A stretch of DNA of 64,000 nt from Jejuia sp040720935 (lineage in GTDB: Bacteria; Bacteroidota; Bacteroidia; Flavobacteriales; Flavobacteriaceae), in NCBI RefSeq assembly GCF_040720935.1, contig NZ_JBFDAE010000007.1, forward strand, positions 62,001 to 126,000. Reading direction: 5' to 3'. Below the pieces are notes generated by a model. It was not told the origin of the DNA. It worked only from the letters and a program-made list of their open reading frames with translations, and did not search any database. The position numbers and the translations under genes are program-made. This document shows positions 44,804 through 53,304 of this stretch, in pieces (position 1 is the first letter of the stretch; every line of letters starts with the position of its first letter).

Positions 44804-47422
44804 ATGAAGAAAAAAAATTACTTATTATTATTCTGCCTTACGCTTCTAATTTCAGGAACATCATGGGCAACAGATTATTATGTGGATGCTACTTCGGGTA
44901 ACGATGCCAATTCTGGAACAGACGCCGCAAATGCGTGGCAAACGCTAAGCAAAGTAAGTGCGTTTACCTTTTCCCCGGGCGATAAATTGTATTTTAAGGC
45001 AGGCGAAATTTGGAACGGACAAGTGGCTTTAAGCGGTTCGGGAACGGCGGGCAACCCCATTGTACTGGATATGTATGGAGCGGGAAATAAACCCATTTTA
45101 AACGGCGGAGGCTTGTTGACCAACACAGCCGCTACGGTATTATTGCATAATGTGGAGTACTGGGAAGTCAATAACTTGGAAATTACCAATACCAACGGCA
45201 CAACTGGTTATCAAGGCGATTTGTGGGGCATCTTGGGCGTATTGGATTTAGCTGGTGGCATGGAAGCCAATCATATTTATATTCGAGATTGCTACATCCA
45301 TGATGTAAATGGCGATGTGGCAACAAAAGACACAGGTGGTATTTATATGACGGCATTTGGGACTGACCAAACCCGATACAACGATTTAAAAATTGAGGAT
45401 AACGTTATTGAAAACGTTGGCGGACTGGGTATTGCGAACCAATCGACACACGCTTCTATTTCCTCGGGAACAAGATATCCTTCGCTAAACATCGTCATTA
45501 GAGGCAACAGAATAAACAATACCGGCAGAAATAATATGATTATTAGAGCGAGTGATGATGCTATTGTAGAGCATAATACTTTGGCGAATTCCAGTAGATA
45601 TGATACGGGACATAGCGTGTTTTGTTTTAATACCGACGGTGTAAAAATCCAGTATAACGAAGCCTATGGCAATAAAGGTACTGGCGATAAGGACCGAGGT
45701 GGCTATGATGCCGATTATAATTGCAAGAACACAAAAATTCAATACAACTATAGCCATGACAATTATTGGGGGTTTGCCATTATGAAAAAAGGCGTGAATG
45801 AAAACGTGGTAATTCGCTATAACATTTCAGAAAACGATGAAAAGGCTATTTATTTTTATGGTTTTAATTGGTTAGAGGAAATGACCAGAGCTTCCGTTTA
45901 CAACAATACGCACTATGTGAAGTCTGGAATTCAACTAGCGGTTTTCGGTTCTGGGGCTATTGGGCGTACCGCTTTCAACACCGATTTTTACAATAATATT
46001 TTCTATTTTGAAGATGCAGGATCCACTTGGGGAAGCAGTAACAACGTTAATTTCGAGAACAATTGTTTTTATAATATTGCACCTCTAGGGACAGATTATA
46101 TCACTTCAAACCCGTTACTTGTCAATCCGGGCACGGGTGGTCAGGATATAGATTGGGCCAATTATCCCAATGTGTTAACGGGCTATAAATTGCAACCTAC
46201 TTCGCCATGTGTGGATGCCGGTAAGATTATAAATGACAATGGCGGACAGGATTTTTGGGGCGAAACTTTGTATTACGGGCTTCCCGATATAGGCGCGGGA
46301 GAGCACCCATATACGGTTGTGAATAATGACCCTACCGATATTCAATTGTCTAATAACTCTTTACAAGAAAACAATACAACACCCACTTTAATAGGCGATT
46401 TTAGTACTACGGATGCAGACGCTACAGATACCCATACCTATGAGTTTACCAGCGGAAATGGCGATGTGGACAATTCCAGCTTTAGCATTACCGGCAACCA
46501 GCTTTTTGCGACCCAGGTTTTTGATTATGAATTGCAGAATAGTTTTAGCATAAGAGTGAGAACTCTTGATAATAATGGTGGCATTTTCGATAAGATATTC
46601 ATTATTAATGTAACCGATGAAGTTAACGAGTCTGGGAGTGCTATAAAAATACCCGTTCTGGCCGATGCTTTGGTAAGGGATGGGAGCCATGATGATAATA
46701 ATTACGGTACGGAAGACGAATTACAGGTAAAAGTAGCTAGTAGTGGCTTTACACGAGAAGCCTATCTTAAATTTGATGTGTCCTCTTTGGTAACAGCAGG
46801 CAATATTACAGATGCCAAATTGGTTTTAGAACCTAGCGGAGGGGGAACGGCCGCTTCGGCAACACAATTCCAGGCAAAAATAGTAGCAGATGATAGCTGG
46901 ACAGAAACCGGCATTACCTGGAACAACAAACCAGCCCAAGGAAGTGTGATGGATACACAAACGGGTAGCACTTCTGCTACGATGGAATGGGATGTGAAAA
47001 CCCAAGTGATTTCAGAAGTTTCCGGCGATGGTATAATCTCTATTGCATTGACGTCAACACCTTCCGGAAGTCAAAATTTTGTGAAGTACCACAGTAAAGA
47101 GCAATCAAATTTTGAATTACGACCCGTATTGGTCGTTACAGCCGATGGCAATCTTAGTGTTGATGATGTAAATAAAAAAAAACCTGATGTGATTGTGTAT
47201 CCAAACCCCGTAACCAATAGGGTATATTTTCAAAATATATCAGAAGTAGAACGTATTGAAATTATGGATATCAGCGGAAAACAAATCCAAAGTGCTACTT
47301 CAAATATGCAAACGATTAAAAATTCGGGACTAGATATAAAACGATTAACGAGCGGTTTTTACTTCTTTAAATTTATCGATCAATCTGGAAATTCCGTCTC
47401 TAAAAAAGTAATTGTGGAATAA
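44804..47422 (+). CDS. Secreted parallel beta-helix protein with cadherin-like, CBM96/DNRLRE-like and T9SS type A domains
   Basis: 872 residues. After signal peptide MKKKNYLLLFCLTLLISGTS, a right-handed beta-helix (about 24-500) closely parallels the lipoprotein at 36050-37873 (shared TGRNNMIIRASDDAIVEHN, DADYNCKNTKIQYNYSHDN, CVDAGK, DIGAGE). A cadherin-like domain (about 510-610, TDIQLSNNSLQENNTTPTLI) and a DNRLRE/CBM96-like domain follow (about 615-775, VLADALVRDGSHDDNNYGTE, WTETGITWNNKP). The last ~85 residues are a type A T9SS sorting domain (VYPNPVTNRVYFQN, LTSGFYFFKF). It is thus exported through T9SS, unlike its lipid-anchored paralog. Polysaccharide-degrading activity is likely; the family is unassigned. 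Confidence 0.85.
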   Translation: MKKKNYLLLFCLTLLISGTSWATDYYVDATSGNDANSGTDAANAWQTLSKVSAFTFSPGDKLYFKAGEIWNGQVALSGSGTAGNPIVLDMYGAGNKPILNGGGLLTNTAATVLLHNVEYWEVNNLEITNTNGTTGYQGDLWGILGVLDLAGGMEANHIYIRDCYIHDVNGDVATKDTGGIYMTAFGTDQTRYNDLKIEDNVIENVGGLGIANQSTHASISSGTRYPSLNIVIRGNRINNTGRNNMIIRASDDAIVEHNTLANSSRYDTGHSVFCFNTDGVKIQYNEAYGNKGTGDKDRGGYDADYNCKNTKIQYNYSHDNYWGFAIMKKGVNENVVIRYNISENDEKAIYFYGFNWLEEMTRASVYNNTHYVKSGIQLAVFGSGAIGRTAFNTDFYNNIFYFEDAGSTWGSSNNVNFENNCFYNIAPLGTDYITSNPLLVNPGTGGQDIDWANYPNVLTGYKLQPTSPCVDAGKIINDNGGQDFWGETLYYGLPDIGAGEHPYTVVNNDPTDIQLSNNSLQENNTTPTLIGDFSTTDADATDTHTYEFTSGNGDVDNSSFSITGNQLFATQVFDYELQNSFSIRVRTLDNNGGIFDKIFIINVTDEVNESGSAIKIPVLADALVRDGSHDDNNYGTEDELQVKVASSGFTREAYLKFDVSSLVTAGNITDAKLVLEPSGGGTAASATQFQAKIVADDSWTETGITWNNKPAQGSVMDTQTGSTSATMEWDVKTQVISEVSGDGIISIALTSTPSGSQNFVKYHSKEQSNFELRPVLVVTADGNLSVDDVNKKKPDVIVYPNPVTNRVYFQNISEVERIEIMDISGKQIQSATSNMQTIKNSGLDIKRLTSGFYFFKFIDQSGNSVSKKVIVE

Positions 47423-47449
47423 TTGCTAAACCAAACGAATTTGATATTC

Positions 47450-47484
47450 AATTCCTCTGTTTTTATAAAATAGGGGAATTTATT
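47450..47484 (+). terminator. Weak hairpin after the second beta-helix gene
   Basis: AATTCCTC pairs with GGGGAATT (one G-U) around a 15-base loop, followed by a T/A-rich tail. It could attenuate transcription into the downstream SurA-like gene. Confidence 0.4.
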
Positions 47485-47520
47485 ATTTATAGCCTATTTT
47501 TAACCAGAATAGAAATCATC

Positions 47521-48594
47521 GTGAAAAAAAAGAACAAGTACATTTTTTTAGTATTGATAATCATAGCAGGCATGATAGTGTTTGCTGTTTTTCAAAATGA
47601 AAAAAGAATTGATAACACTACCTTTTTGTTCAAGCCCCAAGACTCTGCCGTCATTGCCATAAATGGAATGAAAGTCCACAAACAAGAGTATCTCTTGCAT
47701 TTAAAAAAGGAAATCGCCATGACTTACAATCATTTTTATTTGAAACATGGCATTAATAACCATCCAGAATTTTGGACAACAATTTATGGAAATACAACGC
47801 CTATTGATTACTTAAAAAACCGCACCGATAATAAAGTAACAGATTCCAAAAGAATACATGCTTTAGCGGTTGAAAACCATATCATTTCTAATTTCGATTT
47901 TAAAGAATTTACACAACAATGGAAGGCCTATAATGAAGAAAGACAGAAGAAAAAAGCGTCTGGACAGACCGTTTACGGTCAAGTTTATACAACCATGTCC
48001 GACTATTATTTTTATCTGTTGAGCAATCTGGAAATCAGGGTTTCAGAAAAAATCAAAAAGGCGAAATTTTCAGCAAACATTGGGACTTTAAAAAATTATT
48101 ACGAAACCATAAAACAGGATAAATTCAGTCATGTAAAAAAGGCTGAAATAGAGCAATTTGGGTTTCCATATCAAACGATGCCTTATAAGGAAGCGAAACT
48201 TGAAATAGAAGCACTTAACGAGAAAGTTTTAAATACATATTCTTTAAAAAGTTTAAAAAAAGAATACCCAAAATCTATCTATAAAAACCTTGTTTTTTAT
48301 GACTCTGTCCCAATTCATGGCGAAGACAATCCAGACCAAATACTTAAAGAAACTGCCTTAGAATTGGAATTTGGAAACACAAAAACGGTAAGAACCCAAG
48401 AAGGTGTTTACATCATAAAATTGACACAGCCTTTGGAAAAGGAATACTATCCCTATGAAAAAGTAAAGGATTTAGTTTTTGAGTATTATCAGGAAGAAAA
48501 GTATAAAGAGTATCTATCTCAATTAAAGCAAGACGCAGTTGTTAGCAAGAACGATAAAATTTACAACCAACTTTCAAGTGTGGATTTCAAGTAG
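47521..48594 (+). CDS. SurA/PpiC-like membrane-anchored protein paired with beta-helix protein 2
   Basis: 357 residues starting at GTG 47521. The N-terminal hydrophobic segment (YIFLVLIIIAGMIVFAVF) looks like a signal anchor without lipobox. AVIAINGMKVHKQEYLLHLK matches the SurA/PpiC N-terminal domain. The region AEIEQFGFPYQTMPYKEAKL ... IHGEDNPDQILKETALELEF parallels the parvulin-like part of the protein at 37880-38974, and the pair share landmarks such as AMTYNHFYLKHGI versus AMTFNYFFQKYGI. Both follow a beta-helix gene, which makes a dedicated folding role the simplest reading. PPIase activity is doubtful because the domain is poorly conserved. Confidence 0.72.
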   Translation: MKKKNKYIFLVLIIIAGMIVFAVFQNEKRIDNTTFLFKPQDSAVIAINGMKVHKQEYLLHLKKEIAMTYNHFYLKHGINNHPEFWTTIYGNTTPIDYLKNRTDNKVTDSKRIHALAVENHIISNFDFKEFTQQWKAYNEERQKKKASGQTVYGQVYTTMSDYYFYLLSNLEIRVSEKIKKAKFSANIGTLKNYYETIKQDKFSHVKKAEIEQFGFPYQTMPYKEAKLEIEALNEKVLNTYSLKSLKKEYPKSIYKNLVFYDSVPIHGEDNPDQILKETALELEFGNTKTVRTQEGVYIIKLTQPLEKEYYPYEKVKDLVFEYYQEEKYKEYLSQLKQDAVVSKNDKIYNQLSSVDFK

Positions 48595-48624
48595 TATTGA
48601 TTCTTATGGATGGAATAACAAACC

Positions 48625-48654
48625 ACAAAAAAACCACCTGAAAATCAGGTGGTT
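48625..48654 (-). terminator. Terminator for the minus-strand Ala-rich lipoprotein gene
   Basis: A perfect 10-bp stem AACCACCTGA/TCAGGTGGTT with three-base loop is flanked on its left by a run of A, which reads as a U run on the minus strand. It lies in the convergent spacer, so it may also slow plus-strand transcription. Confidence 0.75.
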
Positions 48655-48679
48655 CAAATCTTTAAGTACTCAAATAAAA

Positions 48680-49024
48680 TTAGTGAGCAGCTTTTTTAAG
48701 TTTGTCAGCTTCATTTTTAACCGCATTTGCAGCATCATCAGCAGCTTTTTCAGTAGCATTAACTGCTTTATCTACAGTTTCGCCAGCTTTGTCAGCAGCA
48801 TTGTCAATAGCTTCGCCAGCTTTGTCAGCAGCGTTTTCAACAGCATCTCCAGTTGCCTCAACAGCATCTTCTACTGCATCTCCAGCAGATTTAGCCGCGT
48901 CTTCAGTTGCTTCGATAGCGTTATCCAAAACGTCTCCAGCAGATTCTGCTTTTTTGTCTTTACAAGATGTAAATGATAAACCTAATGCTAATAATAAAGC
49001 TGATCCTAAAATTAATTTTTTCAT
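48680..49024 (-). CDS. Ala-rich LEA/apolipoprotein-like lipoprotein
   Basis: 114 residues. The lipobox is LGLSFTSC. The mature part is a run of imperfect 11-residue amphipathic helical repeats rich in Ala, Asp, Glu and Lys (for example ATGDAVENAADKAGEAIDNA), ending in basic residues. This resembles late-embryogenesis-abundant or YtxH-type stress proteins. It probably associates with the outer membrane as an extended helix. A good TAnnTTTG promoter box lies about 35 bp upstream and a strong terminator follows. Confidence 0.75.
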   Translation of the reverse strand: MKKLILGSALLLALGLSFTSCKDKKAESAGDVLDNAIEATEDAAKSAGDAVEDAVEATGDAVENAADKAGEAIDNAADKAGETVDKAVNATEKAADDAANAVKNEADKLKKAAH

Positions 49025-49057
49025 TTTTGTTGTTTTAGTGTTAATTATTTAGTGGCG

Positions 49058-49065
49058 CAAAAGTA
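49058..49065 (-). promoter_or_regulatory. Bacteroidota -7 box for the Ala-rich lipoprotein gene
   Basis: Read on the minus strand the sequence is TACTTTTG, matching the TAnnTTTG consensus of Bacteroidota sigma-70-type promoters, 33 bp before the start codon. No convincing TTG -33 box was found. Confidence 0.5.
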
Positions 49066-49117
49066 ATATGTTAAATTTTAATTGCGCCATACTTTTTTGT
49101 TTTTTATTCAAAACACT

Positions 49118-50362
49118 CTATATACGTAAATAGTCAAGTATTTGGATTACGGCACCGCTATTTTTGTTTATAAACTCTTTATTTTGAGACCCGTAATCCT
49201 TACAAAGGTCACTATGCTCAATTAATTGATAAAGGACAGCATTAAATTGATTAAAGTTTTTTACAGAGAACATACCGCCGTTATCAATAAGAGCTTGTGC
49301 TTCGGGGAATTTTTCGTGGTTCTTGCCAATAATTATAGGCACTCCAAAAACAGCAGGCTCAAGCGTGTTGTGTAGGCCAGTTGTACCCATAGCACCGCCA
49401 ACATAAGCGATATCTGCATAACTATAAATTTTTGAAAGCAGTCCGATGGTGTCAATAACTAAAACATTATAATCTTCTAATTTCTTCCCTTCTTTTTCAG
49501 AATATAACATAGTTTTGGTATTTAGTTTAGAGGTTAAGTTTTTAATTTGGGTAGATTTTATATTGTGAGGTGCAATAATAAATTTTACATCAGTAGGTTG
49601 ATGGGTGTTGATGAATTCAATAAATAAAGCGTCGTCTTCTGGCCATGAGCTACCTACTACTACGCATAAATTATCGTCTTTAAAAGTTTCAACGAAATCT
49701 AAAGTGTTATCAATTTTTAACTGATTAGTAACCCGGTCAAATCTAGTATCCCCAGAAACAGTTGTGTTGTGGTAGTTTATTGAAGCTAAAAGATGTTTGG
49801 ACGCTTCATTCTGGGTAAAAATATGTTCAAAAGAAAATAAGGCTGTTTTAAATAATTGTCCGTAAGGTTTAAAATAAATTTGATTTTTCCTGAATGCAGC
49901 AGAAATCAAAATAGCTCTTAAACGGCGCTTTTTAATTTCATTTAAAAAATGAGGCCAAATATCATACTTCACAAAAATCGTAAGTTCTGGATGCACTAAA
50001 TCTAAAAATTTCCGGGCATTTTTTTTAGTGTCTAACGGAAGATAAACAACAACATCAGCAATAGGCGCATTTTTTCGAATCTCATAACCCGAAGGCGAAA
50101 AAAAACTTAAAACAATTTTATGGTTTTTATAATGTGCTCTCAGTTTTTCAAAAACAGGTAAGCCTTGTTCATATTCACCTAATGAAGCACAATGAAACCA
50201 AAGTATAGCATCGGTTTCTTTTAGTTCACTTTCTAAAATTTGAAATGTTTTCGAGCGTCCAGCAACACCGCGTTTTATTTTTTCATTAAATGGCGCCATG
50301 CATTTTAAAACAAAACCAGTAAATTGAATCCCAATATTATAAATAAAGCCCAAGGTTGTCAT
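49118..50362 (-). CDS. waaA: 3-deoxy-D-manno-octulosonic acid (Kdo) transferase
   Basis: 414 residues. It transfers Kdo from CMP-Kdo to lipid A at the inner membrane. The N terminus (FIYNIGIQFTGFVLKCMAPF) is a membrane-associating helix. WFHCASLGEYEQGLPVFEKL holds the catalytic Glu of the family. The C-terminal Rossmann half shows VVVGSSWPEDD, FIIAPHN and the nucleotide-binding YVGGAMGTTGLHNTLEPAVF segment. The length is typical. It is divergent from the aminotransferase gene, with a 145-bp spacer. Confidence 0.93.
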   Translation of the reverse strand: MTTLGFIYNIGIQFTGFVLKCMAPFNEKIKRGVAGRSKTFQILESELKETDAILWFHCASLGEYEQGLPVFEKLRAHYKNHKIVLSFFSPSGYEIRKNAPIADVVVYLPLDTKKNARKFLDLVHPELTIFVKYDIWPHFLNEIKKRRLRAILISAAFRKNQIYFKPYGQLFKTALFSFEHIFTQNEASKHLLASINYHNTTVSGDTRFDRVTNQLKIDNTLDFVETFKDDNLCVVVGSSWPEDDALFIEFINTHQPTDVKFIIAPHNIKSTQIKNLTSKLNTKTMLYSEKEGKKLEDYNVLVIDTIGLLSKIYSYADIAYVGGAMGTTGLHNTLEPAVFGVPIIIGKNHEKFPEAQALIDNGGMFSVKNFNQFNAVLYQLIEHSDLCKDYGSQNKEFINKNSGAVIQILDYLRI

Positions 50363-50507
50363 GTTTCGCGCTAAAATACATTTCTTTACAGGAATTTTAT
50401 GGATTGCTTGTATGATTTTTGTAATTTTATAGCTTGGGAACTCCTTGGGAGTACAAACTAAAATAAGTTCTAACGGTTTACAATAAACCGACCTTCAAAT
50501 TTTAAAA

Positions 50508-51662
50508 ATGGAGAAAATTCAAATGGTTGACCTCAAAGGTCAGTATAACGACATAAAAAATGTTGTTAACACTTCTATTCAAAACGTCATTGAAAATACT
50601 GCTTTTATAAATGGACCAAAGGTTCATGAATTTCAGAAAAACCTAGAGTATTATTTGGGTGTAAAGCATGTTATTCCTTGTGCAAATGGTACAGATGCGT
50701 TGCAAATAGCAATGATGGGACTGGGTTTAAAACCCGGTGACGAAGTAATTACAGCAGATTTTACATTTGCAGCAACGGTTGAAGTGATTGCGCTTTTAAA
50801 TTTAACGCCAGTTTTGGTGGATGTTAATGAAGATGATTTCAATATTAATATAGAAGCTGTTAAAAAAGCGATTACTCCAAAAACAAAAGCGATTGTACCA
50901 GTTCATTTATTTGGACAATGTGCCAATATGGAAGCGATACTGGAAATTGCGAAAGAGCATAACCTGTACGTCATTGAAGATAATGCACAAGCTATTGGCG
51001 CAAATTACACCTATAAAGATGGTTCTAAAGCAAAAGCAGGAACTATCGGGGATGTTGGTGCTACATCCTTTTTTCCATCAAAAAATTTAGGAGGTTATGG
51101 AGACGGAGGTGCCATTTTCACAAATGATGATGATCTAGCGCATACCTTAAGAGGTATCGTAAACCACGGTATGTACGAGCGATATCACCATGATGTGGTT
51201 GGCGTAAATTCTAGATTAGATACAATTCAAGCTGCGGTTTTGGATGCTAAGTTACCAAAGTTGAATAGTTATAATAAGGCAAGACAAAACGCTGCAAAAA
51301 AGTATAATGAGGCGTTTGCAAATATGAAGCATGTCATCACGCCAAAGGTTTCCAATGGATGTGAAAAAATTTGTGATACTTGCGATTGTCATGTATTCCA
51401 TCAATATACCTTAAGGTTGAAAGGCGTTGATAGAGATGCGTTGGTAAAGCATTTAAGTGAAAAGAATATTCCTTGTGGCGTGTATTACCCAATTCCGCTG
51501 CACAGCCAAAAAGCATATGCAGACGAACGCTATAATGAAGCAGATTTTCCAGTAACCAATCAATTGGTGAAAGATGTGATTTCATTACCAATGCACACAG
51601 AATTGGACGACGAACAAATAGAATTTATTACAACAACAATTATAAAATTTATAAATGGATAA
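50508..51662 (+). CDS. DegT/DnrJ/EryC1/StrS-family sugar aminotransferase
   Basis: 384 residues, PLP-dependent. The internal aldimine Lys is K192 (SFFPSKNLGGYGDGG). HLFGQCANM and EDNAQAIGA are family motifs. It aminates a nucleotide-linked keto-sugar and has the length of WbpE/ArnB-like enzymes. An unusual Cys-rich insertion, CEKICDTCDC (Cys 285, 289, 292, 294), sits just before HVFHQYTLR, a position usually held by HVYHQY. It overlaps the epimerase gene by 8 bp, so the two belong to a surface-sugar pathway. Confidence 0.88.
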   Translation: MEKIQMVDLKGQYNDIKNVVNTSIQNVIENTAFINGPKVHEFQKNLEYYLGVKHVIPCANGTDALQIAMMGLGLKPGDEVITADFTFAATVEVIALLNLTPVLVDVNEDDFNINIEAVKKAITPKTKAIVPVHLFGQCANMEAILEIAKEHNLYVIEDNAQAIGANYTYKDGSKAKAGTIGDVGATSFFPSKNLGGYGDGGAIFTNDDDLAHTLRGIVNHGMYERYHHDVVGVNSRLDTIQAAVLDAKLPKLNSYNKARQNAAKKYNEAFANMKHVITPKVSNGCEKICDTCDCHVFHQYTLRLKGVDRDALVKHLSEKNIPCGVYYPIPLHSQKAYADERYNEADFPVTNQLVKDVISLPMHTELDDEQIEFITTTIIKFING

Positions 51663-52674
51663 AATATTAGTTACAGGAGGATTAGGCTTTATTGGGTCTC
51701 ACACGGTAGTAGAATTGCAGAACGAAGGCTACGAGGTAGTTATTATTGATGATTTATCAAATTCATCTGAAAAAGTACTTGATGGAATTACTGCAATAAC
51801 AGGTAAAACACCAATTTTTGAAAAATTGGATTTAAAAAATAAAGCAGGTGTTGAAGCTTTTTTCGCGAAGCATAACGATGTAAAAGGCGTGATTCATTTT
51901 GCAGCGAGTAAAGCCGTTGGAGAAAGTGTGAAAGAACCATTGTTGTATTATGAAAACAATATTGCAACACTTGTATATATTCTGAAGGAATTAAAAAAAT
52001 TACCATCAGCAGCATTTATATTTAGTTCATCTTGTACGGTTTACGGGCAAGCGGATGAATTACCAATTACCGAAAACGCTCCTGTAAAACAGGCAGAATC
52101 TCCTTACGGAAACACAAAACAAATTGGTGAGGAAATAATTCAAGATACTTGTAAAGTAACACCAACTTTAAAAGCCATTGCGTTACGTTATTTTAATCCT
52201 ATTGGTGCACATGAGTCTGTTGAAATTGGTGAATTGCCAATTGGAGTGCCTCAAAACTTAGTGCCATTTATTACACAAACAGCCATTGGTTTAAGAGAGC
52301 AGTTATCAGTATTTGGAGATGATTACCCAACACCGGATGGGACATGTATTAGAGATTATATTCATGTAGTAGATTTAGCAAAAGCACATGTGATTGCATT
52401 AGGGCGTTTGTTAAAAGGAAAAAATAAAGAAAACTATGAAACATTCAACTTAGGAACAGGAAAAGGCAGTACGGTATTGGAAGTGGTTAAATCTTTTGAA
52501 AAAGTTTCTGGTAAAAAATTAAACTACAAAATTGTGGGACGAAGAGAGGGTGATATTATTTCGGCATATGCCGATACAAATAAAGCTAATAATGAATTAG
52601 GCTGGAAAACACAATTAACACTTGATGATGCAATGCGTTCTGCATGGAAATGGGAACAGAAGGTTAGAGGTTAA
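51655..52674 (+). CDS. galE: UDP-glucose 4-epimerase
   Basis: 339 residues of the extended SDR family. The NAD site is VTGGLGFIGSHTVVEL. The catalytic Ser-Ser/Thr and Tyr-x-x-x-Lys are visible (FSSSCTVYGQ and YGNTK). RYFNPIGAHES, the GDDYPTPDGTCIRDYIHV block and the C-terminal GWKTQLTLDDAM match GalE. It interconverts UDP-glucose and UDP-galactose or the N-acetyl forms. It overlaps the aminotransferase gene and is followed by a strong terminator. Confidence 0.9.
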   Translation: MDKILVTGGLGFIGSHTVVELQNEGYEVVIIDDLSNSSEKVLDGITAITGKTPIFEKLDLKNKAGVEAFFAKHNDVKGVIHFAASKAVGESVKEPLLYYENNIATLVYILKELKKLPSAAFIFSSSCTVYGQADELPITENAPVKQAESPYGNTKQIGEEIIQDTCKVTPTLKAIALRYFNPIGAHESVEIGELPIGVPQNLVPFITQTAIGLREQLSVFGDDYPTPDGTCIRDYIHVVDLAKAHVIALGRLLKGKNKENYETFNLGTGKGSTVLEVVKSFEKVSGKKLNYKIVGRREGDIISAYADTNKANNELGWKTQLTLDDAMRSAWKWEQKVRG

Positions 52675-52703
52675 ACTTGGGGTTTAGATATTATTAAAAA
52701 AAA

Positions 52704-52732
52704 GGGTGCTGAAATTTTCAGCGCCCTTTTTT
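52704..52732. terminator. Bidirectional-looking terminator between galE and lspA
   Basis: Stem GGGTGCTGAAA/TTTCAGCGCCC (11 bp, one G-U) with minimal loop, A run before and T run after. It ends the galE transcript and may also serve the minus-strand lspA operon. Confidence 0.85.
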
Positions 52733-52812
52733 AGTATCTTGTTTTTGGAATTTTGTTTTTGTCTTTTTTGGAATTTTAATAACTCGTGGGCTTGCCCAAA
52801 GAGGTATTAATG

Positions 52813-53304
52813 CTATTCTTTTTTCTTATTCTTAAGCATCATAACCACCAAAATTATCATTCCTGTAGTTACTGATAAATCGGCTAGGTTAAAAATACCA
52901 GTTCTTAAGGTATCTGTTAGTCTTATGTATAAAAAATCAGTAACACTACCATAAGCAAAACGATCATAAACATTAGCTATGCCTCCGCCAATAATACTTG
53001 CAAATGCAAATAAAGACCATCTGTCTAAACTCTTATCTTGTAAAACATGCCTTAAGACAAATGCTAAAACAACAACTGGTAAAATCAGTAACAATATAAG
53101 TTTTAGCGTGTCATTTAAATCGCTTCCCATACCTAAAAAAGCACCTTCGTTCTCCACATTAAGCAATCTAAAATAATCGCCTATAATTGGTGATGAAGAA
53201 CCAGCTTCAACGTAGGTTCTAACCAAAACTTTCGAAATTTGATCTACAGCAACCGTAACAATAATGGTTGCAAAAATAAATAAAGTTCTACGAGTTAATT
53301 TCAT
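52813..53304 (-). CDS. lspA: Lipoprotein signal peptidase (signal peptidase II)
   Basis: 163 residues, four TM helices. The catalytic Asp dyad is D123 (YGSVTDFLYI) and D142 (FNLADLSV). VDQISKVLV and NEGAFLG are conserved family segments. It cleaves the signal peptide of diacylglyceryl-modified prolipoproteins, several of which are encoded in this window. Its ATG overlaps the fabD stop codon by one base, so it is cotranscribed with and translationally coupled to fabD. Confidence 0.95.
   Translation of the reverse strand: MKLTRRTLFIFATIIVTVAVDQISKVLVRTYVEAGSSSPIIGDYFRLLNVENEGAFLGMGSDLNDTLKLILLLILPVVVLAFVLRHVLQDKSLDRWSLFAFASIIGGGIANVYDRFAYGSVTDFLYIRLTDTLRTGIFNLADLSVTTGMIILVVMMLKNKKKE

Noticed and set aside
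48539..49052. Plus-strand Ser/Ala-rich ORFs opposite the Ala-rich lipoprotein gene
   Set aside because: Antisense shadow of the 11-residue repeats; the minus-strand gene has lipobox, promoter box and terminator.
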